Notes: generated from the letters alone by a model not told the origin. A stretch of DNA of 64,000 bases from Anodontia alba (GCA_964016985.1 OZ024821.1:90014093-90078092), one strand, 5' to 3'. Numbered from the stretch's first letter, positions 33,405-45,680 are shown. Numbers and translations: made by a program.

Positions 33405-34384
33405 TCATCTTAACTGTGCCATTTTCAGAAGAGTACGTACACTCAGCTTCCCTGCCCTTTTCAGGACTTCTGTGTCTGGCATCCTGTCTTGCCACTTGAT
33501 CTTTTGAAGTTTTCTAATACAGCTTGGAAGTTGTTCAGTCTTTTGGCATGCCATTGGTAAACTGTCCAAATTTCGCATGCGTATAATAGTGTTGGCAGCA
33601 CCACGGATTTTTGGTGCTTTCAGCTTTGTCTCAAGTCTGATTCCACTTCGATTCAAGATACTTCCACGTAGTTGACCAAATGCCGCACTAGCTTTGGCAA
33701 TCCTGGCATTGACTTCATCATCAATGTGCACAACTCTAGAAAAGGTGCTTCCAAGGTAGGTGAACTTGTCTACCACTTGTAATCGTTGACCTTTTATTGT
33801 GACGGTAGGCGCCTTGTAAGGCTTTCCAGGTGCTGACTGATATACTACCTCAGTCTTTTTGATGCTGATTGTGAGATCATAGCTGTCACATGAATCAGAT
33901 ACTTGATCCACACCTTTTTGCATTTTCTCTTCTGTTGGAGCACCCTTTTCCATGTCATCAGCAAAGAGGAAGTCCTCTAGCACCTCTGTTTGCACCTTCG
34001 ATTTAGCTTGCAACCTTCTTAGGTCGCAAAGTTTCCCATCAAAGCGATACCTTATAGGTATACCATTGTCGCCATCCTGGAAAGCATCTGTACGCATGAC
34101 AGAAAACATCATGCTGAACAGTGCTGAAGCTAGTACACAGCCTTGCTTAATTACATTTGTCACAGGGAATGGATCAGAAAACTCGCCATCATTTTGGACC
34201 CTTGCAAGCATACCACTGTGGAACTGCCGCACAATTGCAAGTAATTTGGCAGGACAGCAAGACTTTTCCAAAGTCCCTCACGACTGACTGTGTCAAATGC
34301 TTTAGTTAGGTCGAAAAAGGTCCCATAGAGGTCCACATTCAGTTCATGGCATTTCTCTTGAAGCTGTCTTGCTGTGAAGATCAT
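33405..34384 (-). pseudogene. LINE reverse transcriptase core (palm/thumb), partial
   Basis: Two overlapping frames, 34160-34384 and 33405-34271, carry the central reverse transcriptase: FDLTKAFDTVSREGLW (with an RT aspartate), KQGCVLASALFSMMF, and the FADD catalytic box in FLFADDM. The thumb, DKFTYLGSTFSR, and the connection, FGQLRGSILNRSGI, follow. The frame change near 34250 is a lesion. This is the best-preserved part of the LINE. Confidence 0.85.
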
Positions 34385-34440
34385 GTCTATTGTTTCTCTG
34401 TCTTTCCATCCACACTGGCTATCTGCTTAGTTATCAACCC

Positions 34441-35215
34441 AGTCGTTTGTTGATGGCTATGGTTCACTCTTTAATTGCATGACGGCGGTTCGGGCCTCAG
34501 ACTCAGTGAGGCCTTTTCGTATAACTTTAACCAGTGGGTTAGGGCTTTACGATTTGTCTTTGGCTTGGCCCGCCGTGGTTCAACTACTGGTTTTCGTTTA
34601 CTCTGTCACACAGTAGAATTGGCCATGAGTACTCGTCTTTGTTTATCATAGTGTTGAATTTGATTTTTATGTTTCCGCTTTAATGCGTGACTGAGTTGGT
34701 AGCCTTTATGCGAACCGGATTTTTATGTTTTTTCTGTATTGAGAGTTACATCGGGACCCAGGGTGAAGTTGTTGGCTGGCCGTGAGGGTGCTTTAACCCC
34801 TCGCCCCCTCCCCCCCCCCCCCCCACCCACACACACACACACAGATAGTTTATTTTTACTAACCGTTCTTAGGCGGTAGTCCCGGTGTTAGTGTTACTTT
34901 TGTGTTTTTGTTTTGTTTTTTTTGTTTGTTTTTTTTTTTTGGGGGTGGGGGGTGGGAGCTTTGTGGTTTATTCTACGTGGCGATTTATATTATGTCTTGT
35001 CTTTTGTTATTTTGTTCTTGTGTTTTTCAGTCCTTTTAGCATTACCTCGCTTGGGGAAGAGAGAGCTAGTCTTGATGCTTTTCGTACCTTTGTTCGATTT
35101 GCGCATGTTTGTTTTTGTCTGTTTCCTCTTCCTCTTGCTGTCTGAGAAAGGCTGCGGTTCGTGATTGTGGCACTTCCTGAACTTTTTTCTTACCCCTTTT
35201 TCTGTTACAAGCCCT
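34441..35215 (-). mobile_element. Non-coding element inserted in the LINE (CCGCCTTAGAACGGT family)
   Basis: This stretch interrupts the LINE between its RLNEHLEQ and SQCGW segments and matches the insert at 58046-58618 along most of its length. Shared blocks include GTGCCACAATCAC, TTCCCCAAGCGAGGTAAT, a CCGCCTTAGAACGG-like block, GGTACCGATG-type sequence and GGCGGGCCAAGCCAAAGAC. It contains a C-rich/CA microsatellite at about 34808-34845. No protein or clear pol III promoter was recognised. Family identity is unknown; SINE-like by behaviour only. Confidence 0.6.
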
Positions 35216-36999
35216 CACTGTTCAAGGTGTTCATTCAATCGATTCAGTAGGACTAGCAAGGATCTTCCCAGCAATTGACAATAAAGAAATGCCTCGATGA
35301 TTGTCACAGACTTGATGATTCCCTTTCCTTTTGAATAGGTGAATAATTGTTGCATCCTTGAAGTCTTGAGGGATGGTTTCTTTTCTCCACATAATGTGAA
35401 ATAACTTTGTCAGTGTTTCTGCAACTGGAGGATCTCTGCAGGTATTGCAACTGATCCTGGAGCCTTGCCAGATGACAGTAGTTTTATTGCTTTCACTGTT
35501 TCGGAGACGGTTGGGAACCCATCAAGCAGCGGATTACATTCCACCTGTGGTAGTCTGTTGATAACTTCATTATTGATAGATGATTGCCGAATAAGGACAT
35601 CATCAAAGTGCACAGCCCATCTTTTCAAGATAGCTTACTTGTCAGTCAGAAGACTAGTTCCATCTGCACTAAGGAGTGGGGTGGTTCCTAAGCTCTGGGG
35701 ACCAGATACTGTCTTAAGCGCATCAAAGATCAAAGAACTTCTTCATATCCTTTCATCTGCAAAGGACTGGATTTTACCAGCCCTTTTGCTCAGCCAGGAG
35801 TCTTGCGTGTCTCTGAGCCTTACATGTGTTTGAATAGGCAGTCTTACTAGATACTGAGCTGGTATCACTGAGGCATGCCTTGTGGTTTTGGTATTTCTCT
35901 TCAAGAAGTCTCTGGATTTCTTTGTCATTCTAATCAAACCAATTTTCGTGTACTGGTCCTAGGGAATTCATTGCTGAAGAGTGAACGGTGAAGACTGTCC
36001 AGCTCTCATCTACATCTTCTGAACTGTGTTCCAGTGCATCTAAATGGCTGCAGATATCATTGACGAATGCTTGCCTCTTGCTGTCTTGTTTCAGCTTGGA
36101 GACATCCGATCTCCTTGGCACTTTCTTGCCTTGTGGCCGTCGTACAGGCTGAATGGGCAGATTGTTTGCTGACAACAAGCCTGTGGTCTGCCCAACAGTC
36201 TGCAACACACATAATCTTTGTCACTCTGACATCCTGTCTGCCCTTCTTTCGCACTATGACATAGTCAGTGAGATGCCAGTTTTTGGAGCGAGGGTGGATC
36301 CATGATTCTTTCTGCGAGTTGGTAGACGGAAGACTGTGTTGGTGAATTGTAGTTCATGCTCTGCACACTTCCTTAAAACGTGTAGGCCATTGCTGTTGCA
36401 CTTCCCTTCTCCTTCAGTTCCAATCACTCCTTCCCCGGTTTAGTAGTCTGTGCTCTCTCTGGCATTGAAGTCCCCGAAGATGATGATTTTGCCTGTCCGG
36501 GATGCTGTAGATATCATAGAATCCAGATCATTATAAAACTTGTCTTTAACCTCATCTGGGTTGGTCATTGTGGGTGCATTGGCCTCTTGCCAGATAAGGG
36601 AAGTCTCAGCGTCATCAGGCGGTCATTTCTGCCTTTAGGAAGACCTGAGAGCTTGCTGACGATGTGACTTGATGGCGAATCCTATTCCTGCTTCACGCCA
36701 CTCTTCTTTCTTGCGTCCACTCCAGAAGAAAAAATGCAACCAGCACCAACTTCTTTTAAAAACCGTTCCTCTGCAAGCGAGTCTCACTCGATCAGAGCTG
36801 CAATCTCGATTTTGTATCGGTCAAGTTCCCTACCAAATAGAGCTGTTCTTCGCTGAGCTCTGTCAGAACCAGCACTGTCCATTAGAGTGCGCACATACCA
36901 TGCGCCAATGGTTAAAGGTTCGACCGCTAAGTGGGATCCCCGCTGATCGCGGAGTTTTGAAGCAGGCAATTGTTTTGGGCACATTTTCTAGCCCAGAGA

Positions 37000-38180
37000 G
37001 CGAAGTTGAGTCTGCGCGCCTCTCCCTCACTATAGTCCAATTCACAGCGCATGCCATCTTAAACAGCAACACACAGTCACAGCAAGCACGCATATGCAAA
37101 TCATAAAAAAAGCCCTGTGGCGATGGACGAGCGGCGAGCAGGTGAAGAAACACTGGAAGCTGTAGTTGCGGACCTGCACATAGGCTGCTTGGTTCTACAT
37201 GGTCGCTTTCCTTAAGAATGAAGCAGTACAGGGAATTCGGCAGCTGAACTGAGTGACTGAACAGAACTTTTTAGGATCGCACTGCTCACCCCTTAGCATG
37301 GGGAAGCGTCCTGACCTAGCTGGATTCAGAGGCAAGACAGTGTCAGGACATCTGGAGCTAAGCCCGGATGCAGTGGATGACCATGATTTCTGTTGTGCCT
37401 TGTCATGCTCTCCATGCTCCACAACATGCTGCTGCATCGCCGTTTGGGCCGTTGAATCAAAGTAATGATTCCACCCGCCCCATCTGTCGATGCAGACTTT
37501 ACATAACTGGAACAGGCATATCCAGATATGCAGGTTTTTGTTTGGAGTTGCCACCTCCTAGATCCAATCTAAACCTACAATAAGACATGAGTGACCAGCA
37601 AAGACTCAGATCCGCCTGTACATCCATCAAGTATGGCATGGAATCTCATTTATCCTTTTTATGGATAGCATGGAGGCTGTCGAAGGCACTTGCGATCAGA
37701 GAAGACTCTGATCATACTACGCGGATGCGTTACGCGGATGCGCAGGCTGATCTGAGTCTTCACTGGTCGCTCAGGTGTTATTGTAGATTTTCTCGTGCGC
37801 TGGCTCAATTATTGATATGTTTCAAGGACAACAAGTTACTACCGAAAAGCATCTGTATTGGATAAAAGTCAAAGTTCGGAAGGAACCATGTTATGAAAAA
37901 ATTATTTCAGTTGGTCGACAATTTCTTTATGAGGTTTTTTTTTATTTATTTAATTATTTCCAAGTTTCAAAACAATTCTCCAAGGGTAACATAGAATTAT
38001 CGGTAAACACGATTATCTGACTGGGAGGAAAATTTCCTAAGCGATAAAAGGGTCACGTCATGCAAATACAAGGTACAATAATGTAACGTTTCCTACCAGT
38101 TTGTCTTGAGACAGCAGATATGTACTCCATGTTAAAAAATAATCCTTCAAAAATATTGCACGTTTTAAGAAAACATTTTA
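37000..38180. other. LINE 5' flank and unexplained sequence
   Basis: May include untranslated LINE leader up to about 37.2 kb. A GCGCANNCGC repeat piece is at about 37690-37775. No gene. Confidence 0.4.
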
Positions 38181-38183
38181 TCA

Positions 38184-38276
38184 GGAAAAATAATGTATAC
38201 CCCTGTAAACCTCAGTTTTACTATATAAAATTGGGGTTTAAGGGGGTCAAAATTATATAGGCGTGTTTTCGTGATG
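38184..38276 (+). mobile_element. HP280 MITE, copy 12, right end only
   Basis: Only the last ~93 bp remain, from AAAAATAATGTATACCCCTG to the GTGTTTTCGTGATG end. The palindrome and left arm are absent. Confidence 0.8.
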
Positions 38277-38479
38277 GTTTTCTTTCTTTTCAAAAGGAAG
38301 GGATTTCCTTTTAAGAGTATCCCATTTTGATAAAGGATTTATGCACCGATGAATTAACAAATAAGAGCGCTCTCTCAGGACATTCATCTTAAAAGGTCTG
38401 CATACACCTAACAGATTTTCCTCCATTTTACAACGGAGACAACTTTTGCGACTACACGTTTGTGTTCCTGTACATCAAG

Positions 38480-38575
38480 TCCTTTCTGATAAGGGTGTAC
38501 TCTAAAAGAAAAAAAAAATGTTTCTAAGGAGAGCAAATTCTTTCCTTTTATAGTAGACCTTATTTCAAAAGGAGA
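38480..38575. repeat. Hairpin repeat (GCAAATTCTTTCCTTT family), diverged
   Basis: AAGGGTGTACTCTAAAAGAA, AATGTTTCTAAGGAGAGCAA, ATTCTTTCCTTTTATAGTAG. Another piece, AGGAAGGGATTTCCTTTTAA, is at 38295-38315. Confidence 0.5.
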
Positions 38576-39108
38576 AAAATGACGGATTTGCCTACCCCTG
38601 AAAGTGTATCCGGAGCCACAATACTATTGACGTCACATTGTTTTGGTGAACTGAAAAATAGTCTAAATATAGAGTGTAAGGATTAGACGGTGTATACTGT
38701 TTTAGGTAAAAAGGACTTGCATTGTTCTGTTTATTCCAGGCAACAGTAGGTTCCTAGGGGAAAAGAATTCCAGATAGTAAAAGATTCTGTAGGGAACTAC
38801 ATTTTATTTGGCTCTGTGGAGTACTACAAAGAGTCGGTCGGCCATTCCAGTTGTGACCCTGAACAGGGATGTCACATGTCGGGTAATGTTATGCGTTTTA
38901 CCAAGTGGTGAAGAGGACGTGAAAATCCCAGGAAATCTGCTGCTGGCTCATGTGGCGTCACATCACAGCAAAACCAGGATCTGATTTGGTACCATGGAAC
39001 TGTAGGAGGTTAGAGACTTTAAGTCTTAGCATTGTAGCCAATAGAGAAATTAATAGGGGTGTGTTACCGTAACACATATAAGCCTAGCATCCCATAAAAG
39101 GGACATTG

Positions 39109-39174
39109 GCAAACAGTGTAGACCCAGATCAGACGCCGCAAAACGCGGCGTCTGATCAGGTCTACAATGTTTGC
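39109..39174. repeat. AACAGTG hairpin repeat
   Basis: GCAAACAGTGTAGACCCAGA and inverse, with tip GACGCCGCAAAACGCGGCGTC, a well-paired stem. Confidence 0.7.
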
Positions 39175-39585
39175 ATTCATTGAGTTCAGAAATTCCTATA
39201 AAATACGGTAAGGATAAAAACTAACCAGACATCCCCTATATAGGAAATAAACCTGTCCAAAGAGTTGAGGTAGAAGAGTCCACTCGTCATAAATGGGTTA
39301 ATTAAATATCCATTCGCTTTATTTAAACCTTCCACAGCATTTGTAGCTTTAAATCGAAGGAAAAGTCCAGGAAGCTTTTCAATAGTTGTTCAGATAATTG
39401 CATGTACAATTAAATTGCCTTGTTTATAACATCCTTGTAATTATCAAGGACTATAAAGCTGTAAAATCTATCAACTGAATAAACATAGTTTAAAACTAAA
39501 ATCAATAAAAATGCTTATCTGAGTTGTTTCTACAATCTTAAACAAACACCAGTGGTTGGTAAGTGTGGTGTTCATGGGGGAAATT

Positions 39586-39730
39586 TTAGCGCTTAGTACT
39601 CTGGCTAAAAATTTCAGCACACGGCGTTTTGAAATATTTTCTTATTTTACTTTTCATGCAAATTGTCTCCACTTGTGACAATTTGCATGAAATGTCAAAA
39701 CTTGCTTTCTGAGAAAAATAAGAAAAATGG
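39586..39730. mobile_element. TTAA-A hairpin MITE, right-truncated
   Basis: TTAGCGCTTAGTACTCTGGC, then the CTTTTCATGCAAATTGTCTC hairpin; after GAGAAAAATAAGAAAAATGG the similarity ends in an A-rich run. Confidence 0.65.
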
Positions 39731-40089
39731 TATAAAAAAAAAAAACAACAATAAAATAAACGTACAGACTGTTGCATTTTTCATCAGCAGTAGCGAATAA
39801 AATGTTATCACAGCAAAAAAAAAATAAATAAATAAAAAAACCTTGGCCAACAGTGTCTATATATATATTATACTGTTACAGTTTGGTTTTCTTATCTGTA
39901 ATATTTATCGTTGTATCACTGCTACCAAGCAAGTGCCGACGTATTTGAACTGAAAACAAAAGCTATAGGCTACAGAATATTTGTACAAAAATGTATAATG
40001 TATTAGGGAAAAACAATGTTTGACTGCAGTCTAGATTTTTATCATTTATGTTTAAAAACCTTTGTATGCCTACCGTTCATAAAGGGACC

Positions 40090-40152
40090 TTGGCCAACAG
40101 TGGAGACCCTGATTCGACACCTCAGAATGCGGTGTCTGGTCAGAAATGTCTA
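40090..40152. repeat. AACAGTG hairpin, diverged
   Basis: CCAACAGTGGAGACCCTGAT and the CACCTCAGAATGCGGTGTC tip. The right arm is poorly kept. Confidence 0.5.
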
Positions 40153-40169
40153 TAAATACGAAAAGAAGC

Positions 40170-40385
40170 CGCCATGTGAGAAAACGTACCATCGGACATT
40201 TACGCCCAGCGAAGATTCAGATCAAACTGCGCATTCGCGCAGTCTGATCAGAATCTCAACTGGGAATATTTTTGATAGGCAAGGATGTAAAGTTTGCGTA
40301 CAATGAAGACTGATCAGTCCGAACAGATACGCAGGCTGTTTGGAGTTTTCATTGGGCGCACATGTCAAAACGCACGTTTTCTCAA
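40170..40385. repeat. Dispersed GCGCANNCGC repeat, further copy
   Basis: AAACGTACCATCGGACATTT, GCCCAGCGAAGATTCAGATC, a GCGCATTCGCGC palindrome, then GGGCGCACATGTCAAAACGC and TTGTGGTTCA. It immediately precedes HP280 copy 13. Confidence 0.45.
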
Positions 40386-40401
40386 GTTGTGGTTCAGTAG
40401 T

Positions 40402-40669
40402 CATAACGAAAAACGTCTAGATTCATATATATTGAAAACTTCTTCACCAAAAAAAATGAAAGTTTTCAGATAAAAATTCTGATATTTTTTTTTTCATATT
40501 TCTGCTCAAATCATAGATTGTTGGTACCTGTTAGAACTGCCTCGGTGTGGCGGCTCTAACGATTACACACAATCTAAGATTTGAGCAGAAATAAGAAAAT
40601 AACCCAGTTTTAGTATATAAAAGTTGGGTTTTAGTGGGGTCAAAATTATATAGGTATGCTTTCGTGATG
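40402..40669 (+). mobile_element. HP280 MITE, copy 13, diverged
   Basis: Recognisable along its full length, but with many substitutions and a damaged centre (CCTCGGTGTGGCGG). Confidence 0.75.
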
Positions 40670-41537
40670 GGCGGTGGCGTAACTAGTCCAGTCCTTGTTC
40701 TCTGTTGTACTGAAGAGACAATGGCTGTCAAATTGCGTTTGGAACTTCTTGTAAACAGAAGCAGGATGAGCAACCTGAGAGAATGGCATTATCGCACGAG
40801 TCGAACACTTATTCCTACCAAAACTTCTCCTTTGAATCTATTTTACTAGCTGTGACTAAAACTGGCTTGCTACTCTAGACGTTGATCTGAGCATCTGATC
40901 TTAGTCTGTACCGTTTACTCAGGTCTGCCTTTTTGAATACTAACCGTAAGCTTCGCATTTACACGAAAGATTTCCTTAACGCTAAACCATATTATTGTTC
41001 ATAACATTTTAACGTGTTCTTTTCAGTTTGTCTACCTTTTGTATATATTTAAAACTAGAAATATGATTTTGTGTAAAACATTAGCCTATCCCTACAAAAT
41101 GCTTAAAGTTAAAGAGGGGCATAACTCTCACAGAATTATTCCTTTTTTTTTTTCAAAAGTTAATCAGGCGATCTACTCCTCAGCCCTAATAAACTCAAGT
41201 TTCAAGGCCCTAGCTCAAATATTTATCTCGACTTATCTCAGTTCAACAGAAGGCTCTAACCCCGATTCTTACAATACTCCAAAAATACCGAGAATTTCGA
41301 TAGACCCAAAGAAAAAAAATAGTCAGTTTTGAAAGCGAGTAAAACAAAAATACCTGCAAATGGTCAAAACACACACACACTCACACACACACTCACGCAC
41401 ATTTCCCCCCAAACCCCCCAAAATTGTAAAATTCTACCCCTCCCCTTCCCCCTCTCAAAAAAAAATAGTCCTAGCCTATGTAGCAGGAAAAGTCCTGGGG
41501 GACGAACGTACAAACGACCTAAAAGCAATTTGCCCCA

Positions 41538-41823
41538 CATTACGAAAACACGCCTATTTAAATATACTGAAAATTTTACAATCTAAAAAGGAAAATTTTC
41601 TGATAAAAAAGATATGATGATATGATATTTTTTATATTCCTGCTCAAAACATAGATTGTGGGTACTCGTTAGAACCGCCTCGCCGAGGTGGTTCTAACGA
41701 GTACCCACAATCTAAGTTTTTTTACCAAAATAAGAAAAATAATGTATACCCATGTAAACCCCAGTTTTACTATATAAAAGTGGGGTTTTATGGGTCAAAA
41801 TTATATAGGCATGTATTGTGATG
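41538..41823 (+). mobile_element. HP280 MITE, copy 14
   Basis: Complete, with a mutated right terminus (GCATGTATTGTGATG) and the right arm of the core changed to TTTTTTTACCAAAAT. Confidence 0.8.
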
Positions 41824-42104
41824 AACACCTTCGAAGTAAAAGTGTAGTATCTAATCTGCACTTTCTTTCATTCAGTCACCACTTTGACTGAAAGAAAGCA
41901 AGTCCAGACTAGATCTCCCTGCACGGTTTGACCTGGATCTTCTAAAATTTGTCTGTCCCAAAAATTAAGGTTAATACGGCAAATCTTTTGTAAGTCTTTG
42001 CTCTTGCCGGTCTGTCCGAACATTTTTTATTAAAAACGGTATGTTTTATGCGAGACGCGAGGGCTCATATCAGCCTTAACTTTCGCGCATGCAGTCAGAT
42101 CAGG

Positions 42105-42213
42105 ACCCAAGTAAGCATTCTTTATAAATCTATAGCAGGCCGTTATCGGCCCGTCAGGGTAGCTGACGGGCCGATAAAGGCCCGCTATAGATTTATAAAG
42201 AATGCTAGCTGGG
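42105..42213. mobile_element. GGCCCG palindrome element, copy 2
   Basis: Same element as 20240-20341: AAGCATTCTTTATAAATC, AGGCCGTTATCGGCCCG and inverse, ending GAATGCTAGCTGGG. The loop GGGTAG is the inverse of copy 1's loop region, so the tip is inverted between copies. Confidence 0.75.
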
Positions 42214-42579
42214 ACGTCTCATTGGATAATTTCCTCCAGTTTTACAAGTGAGACAATTCTGTGACTTCCTGTGTTCTTACCTGTACCCACATCCCCTTCT
42301 GGAAAGGTGTCTTCTCTAAGTGGAAACGATTTGCTCCCAAAATACTTTCAAAAGACTTCTTTTCAGAGAGCACGTACACAATTTTAGCAGTTGCCTCCCC
42401 TATGAAAGTTTAACCATTTTCCTTAAATATGACCTAGAAAGTAAGAACAAGCTACACCCTTTACCTTGAAAACGTTATATAATTTGAATGATGTACTTAC
42501 GAAAAACCTGTTTGTATTTGACAAATCAGCAGATTTCTCGGAAATGGTTTCTGATTACCATTTTCTCCTACACAGCCTA

Positions 42580-42792
42580 TTAACCTTTACCACTCTGTGG
42601 GCAAATTCAGCAGACGACAAATTGAATATATTTTTCTTATTATTCCCAGACATTAGGCTTTGACGTTTCGTGCGAGCTGTCTCCAAAGGAGAGAGTTTGC
42701 ATAAAATGTCAAAACCTATTTTCTGGGGAAAATAACTTTTCAAATTGTCGTAGCATGCTAAGAGTAATTTTTCCCAGCATGCTAAGCGTTAA
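42580..42792. mobile_element. TTAA-A hairpin MITE, complete
   Basis: TTAACCTTTACCACTCTG...AGCAGACGACAAATTG...hairpin...CAGCATGCTAAGCGTTAA. Both TTAA boundaries are intact. Confidence 0.75.
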
Positions 42793-42799
42793 ACAGCGC

Positions 42800-43898
42800 C
42801 TGGGTATAATTTGCCTACCAGGTGCATTCATAACCGAATGGTGAATCGTAAAAGAGTTTTTCACACAGATCCACTCTCCAAATACTTATATCAGTCTGTG
42901 CATCTACACAGGCTGTTCAGGGCCTCCACGTTTCTCCTGTATATCATTTACTTGCGTCCGCTTCTTTAATCGCAGAGACATTGTTCCGTGACTTCGAAGT
43001 TATAAATACTACAAAGGACCGTTTTTGTTTGATGTAGTCCAACAGATGATTGAAGCTGAGTATTATAATGTTTCAGAGTTCTGCACTTCAGACAGACTGG
43101 TCTGCTGCCAATGTCAGGGTGAAAGCAGGATATAAACCAACTGTTGGATTAAGGATTAACTAATTTACGCAGAACTTTCAAGTGATCTGTTACAGTACCT
43201 GTGACGTCATAACAGATAATATAATATTTTACATTAGGAAACGCATCTTTTGTAAACCAAAAATTGTTTCGACTTAAAAAAAAAAATCAAAACACATTTA
43301 AAAAGATGAAAACACCACGGATCATTTTAATTCTTTAGGAGCATAAGTATAAGAAAGACCCACACCCTCATTATGAAACTTTGAGAGCGTTATAAATTTT
43401 GAAGAGTTCCGCAATACTTTTGGGGCTGGGAAGGAAGATTGCAAAACAGCCACCAGATACCACATTTCGCCAATCCATTTCCCTGTTACTACGACAACCT
43501 AATCAATACCTAACAGGTAATTCCCTGCTAACGCTGGTTACACTAAATTCTGCATTCAAAAATATTAGTCTTATAAACTCTGATGCTTATAAATAGCAAA
43601 TAAATAAACAAAACCAAAGAAAGTTTCAAACGTTTGAAGAAATAGATTTTAATTATATTGAGTACAATACCGGCGATCGAATATACTCCAGTCAAACGCG
43701 CTAAATTTACTGCGTTGGGTAAAAAGTGTAACCCGAGCCGCGGTCCCACTATACATCGAAAAGGATTGTTATCTCTGTAAAAGACCGGGAAGAGGCTATC
43801 CAGTACCGAAAAAAACTTTATAAGTATGATATTTAAACGAAAAAAGGTCAGTGGCACGTGTCTAGCTTTCTGCTCTCAGATTTCGTTTTAAAAATAAA

Positions 43899-43977
<79 letters not shown>

Positions 43978-44300
43978 ATTTCAGCGTAAATCCCAATTAG
44001 TTCTATAGGCACTATAGAATTTCAGGCAACCGCCCCAATCAGATCTCTCAGTGCTTTGATTATTCACGAACTCCAAATCCTTGAAATTTTGCAGTGCATC
44101 AGCTTCGTCCCGGTCTATGACCTCTGTTTTAATGGTATCTGCTGTGTTTCTATTATTTGTCTTTTACATTACTTTATATTCTAAGCTTCCTGTCAAGAGT
44201 ATTTTTTCTTTCTTTCTTTATTGTCTAAAAACATGCATGATCTATGGTCGATTGTAAGGTTTCTCCACTGGTCTGTATATAGAATATCCTACCACATTAT
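42800..44300. other. No gene recognised
   Basis: Only the (GT)n run at 43901-43975 stands out; short open frames lack support. Confidence 0.5.
43901..43975. repeat. (GT)n microsatellite
   Basis: About 37 pure TG units. Confidence 0.95.
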
Positions 44301-44306
44301 CTCGCA

Positions 44307-44550
44307 TTAACCCTTAACGATATTACAAAAAATCACCAGACAACATTTTAAAATATTTTGATATATTTTCTTCGGAAAAGTGGCTTTGGCATTTCATGCA
44401 AATTGTCTACAAATTTACATGAAATGGCTTTAAAGTATTTGCCATTTCATGCAATTTATGTGAAATGTCAAAGCCTATTTACTGGAAAAGTAAGAAAAAT
44501 ATTGTCAAACTGTCGCTTGCTAAATTAACCTAGACAGTGGTAAAGATGAA
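44307..44550. mobile_element. TTAA-A hairpin MITE, diverged
   Basis: TTAACCCTTAACGATATTAC, CCAGACAACATTTTAAAATA, then an ATTTCATGCAAATTGTCTAC hairpin whose arm is partly repeated. The right end is diverged (ACAGTGGTAAAGATGAA). Confidence 0.6.
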
Positions 44551-44762
44551 GGAGTCATTCAAAATTATTGCAGAAGACAATTTTCATTTTGATTTAGTTT
44601 TCAAAGAAAATATGTCTTGTTATTTTATGTGAATCTATCGCCTGGCAGATTGCTCATGAAATATAAAACCTTATTTTCTCTGAAAAAAAAAAAAAAAAAA
44701 AAAAAACACAAGTAGTTTAAAAAGTCGTCTGATTCTGTTGTGACTGACGCTTTTTGGGTTAA
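44551..44762. mobile_element. TTAA hairpin MITE, CGTCTGC variant, abutting the previous one
   Basis: Similar to 31969-32177: TTGCAGAAGACAATTTTC, ATGTCTTGTTATTTTATGTG, AAAAGTCGTCTGATTCTG, and a right end of GACGCTTTTTGGGTTAA. The left end is degenerate. Confidence 0.55.
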
Positions 44763-44989
44763 GTAAGCTTTAGTGAGTAAAACGGTAGCTTATCACTCAT
44801 GTGAAGTAAACAGACACAAAGCAATACAGTCTGACCAATCTCTGTACGCTTTGTATCATTCTACTAAATACCTGTAAGCAGATATTTTGCTTGTTATCTT
44901 CAAGTACGTACTTATAATTTAATCATTACTATTGACCGTTCTAAGGCTGTAAAATTTCTGTTGCATTTCCACTGCGTTTTGGGGTAGAT

Positions 44990-45084
44990 TGTTTACAACC
45001 GAGCCATAGTATACAAACGACAAAATGTTCTCAAAGTAGTTGTCCACGTCATTATTATTGACCAATGCAATCAAACCGCGCGTT
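44990..45084. repeat. Dispersed duplicated segment, interrupted copy (left part)
   Basis: AACCGAGCCATAGTATACAA, TTGTCCACGTCATTATTATT and ATCAAACCGCGCGTTTGTAC match 23300-23400. Homology stops at TTTGTACGAA and resumes at about 45673 after TTTGTATGAA. Confidence 0.65.
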
Positions 45085-45680
45085 TGTACGAAGACAGACA
45101 TACAGACAGTAGATGGTTTACGTAGTCGGGCAACTGTGTCACATAGGGGCTACGCCAGAAACTCTGGATTAGTTTTGCCTAGACCCAGGCTTGAAACGGC
45201 TTCTGTGCATAATTCATGCACAGAAAAACCTCGCCGACGGACGGACTGAGTGCAAGAGTCAGGCCTGTAAGTTTCAGAATTCAGAATAGTCAATCAAAGT
45301 AAGAGCTTCAATACGTGTGTATTACCAATGCACATTGTAACCTCATACTTGCTCAGTCGTGCCGACAACCGGGAGTGCTCGTAAAAGGAAACAAAAAAGA
45401 ACCAACCTTTTAATCCAGTAATGGCGGCACCCCTCCTCCGTCGCCTATCACCAGCAGCAAGCATATGAAATCCTAACGGCTCTGTTAGGACCATCCAGCC
45501 ATCGATCTTCTGGAGACTCGTTGTTGGTCGTTAGCGTAGTCTTATTCCACCGCCAGCGAGTCCATGGCTGATGTGTTGGTGTTTCACCCGTCGGCACCTT
45601 GGCCGCCATCTTGCCCTATACATGTATATGGCGTGAACGCCTCAGGACCAAATCGAGATGTGTCATCCGATAATTTGTAT
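45085..45680. mobile_element. Unclassified ~590-bp insertion with near-exact 10-bp flanking repeats
   Basis: This stretch is absent from the paralogous segment at 23.3 kb. It is flanked by TTTGTACGAA and TTTGTATGAA, which differ at one base, as a target duplication of 8-10 bp would. No inverted termini are obvious and there is no convincing ORF. It contains a TTCTGTGCATAATTCATGCA hairpin. Confidence 0.5.

Larger units (their letters stand above)
32988..36984 (-). pseudogene. LINE-type non-LTR retrotransposon ORF (endonuclease + reverse transcriptase + zinc finger), decayed and interrupted
   Basis: The reading runs from high to low coordinates. The apurinic endonuclease start is at about 36900-36984 (WYVRTLMDSAGSDR), with further endonuclease at 35930-36254 (ADCWADHRLVV, RRPQGKKVPRRSDVSKLKQD). 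A linker follows at 35743-35937 (RLRDTQDSWLSKRAGKIQ). The RT entry domain is at 35410-35628 (RWAVHFDDVL, LSSGKAPGSVAIPAEI), then RT palm and thumb at 33405-34384 (TARQLQEKC, DLTKAFDTVSREGLW, FLFADDM). The C-terminal region is at 33214-33495 (KMTGHVTRMPDERLPKKILY, RYKDTLKASL). Frameshifts and stops break it repeatedly. About 770 bp of unrelated sequence (roughly 34441-35215) lies between RT segments. No start, 5' UTR or target duplication could be set. I do not assign a clade. Confidence 0.85.

Noticed and set aside
36669..37106. Plus-strand open frame of 145 codons over the LINE
   Set aside because: Antisense to the endonuclease N-terminal region and its leader.
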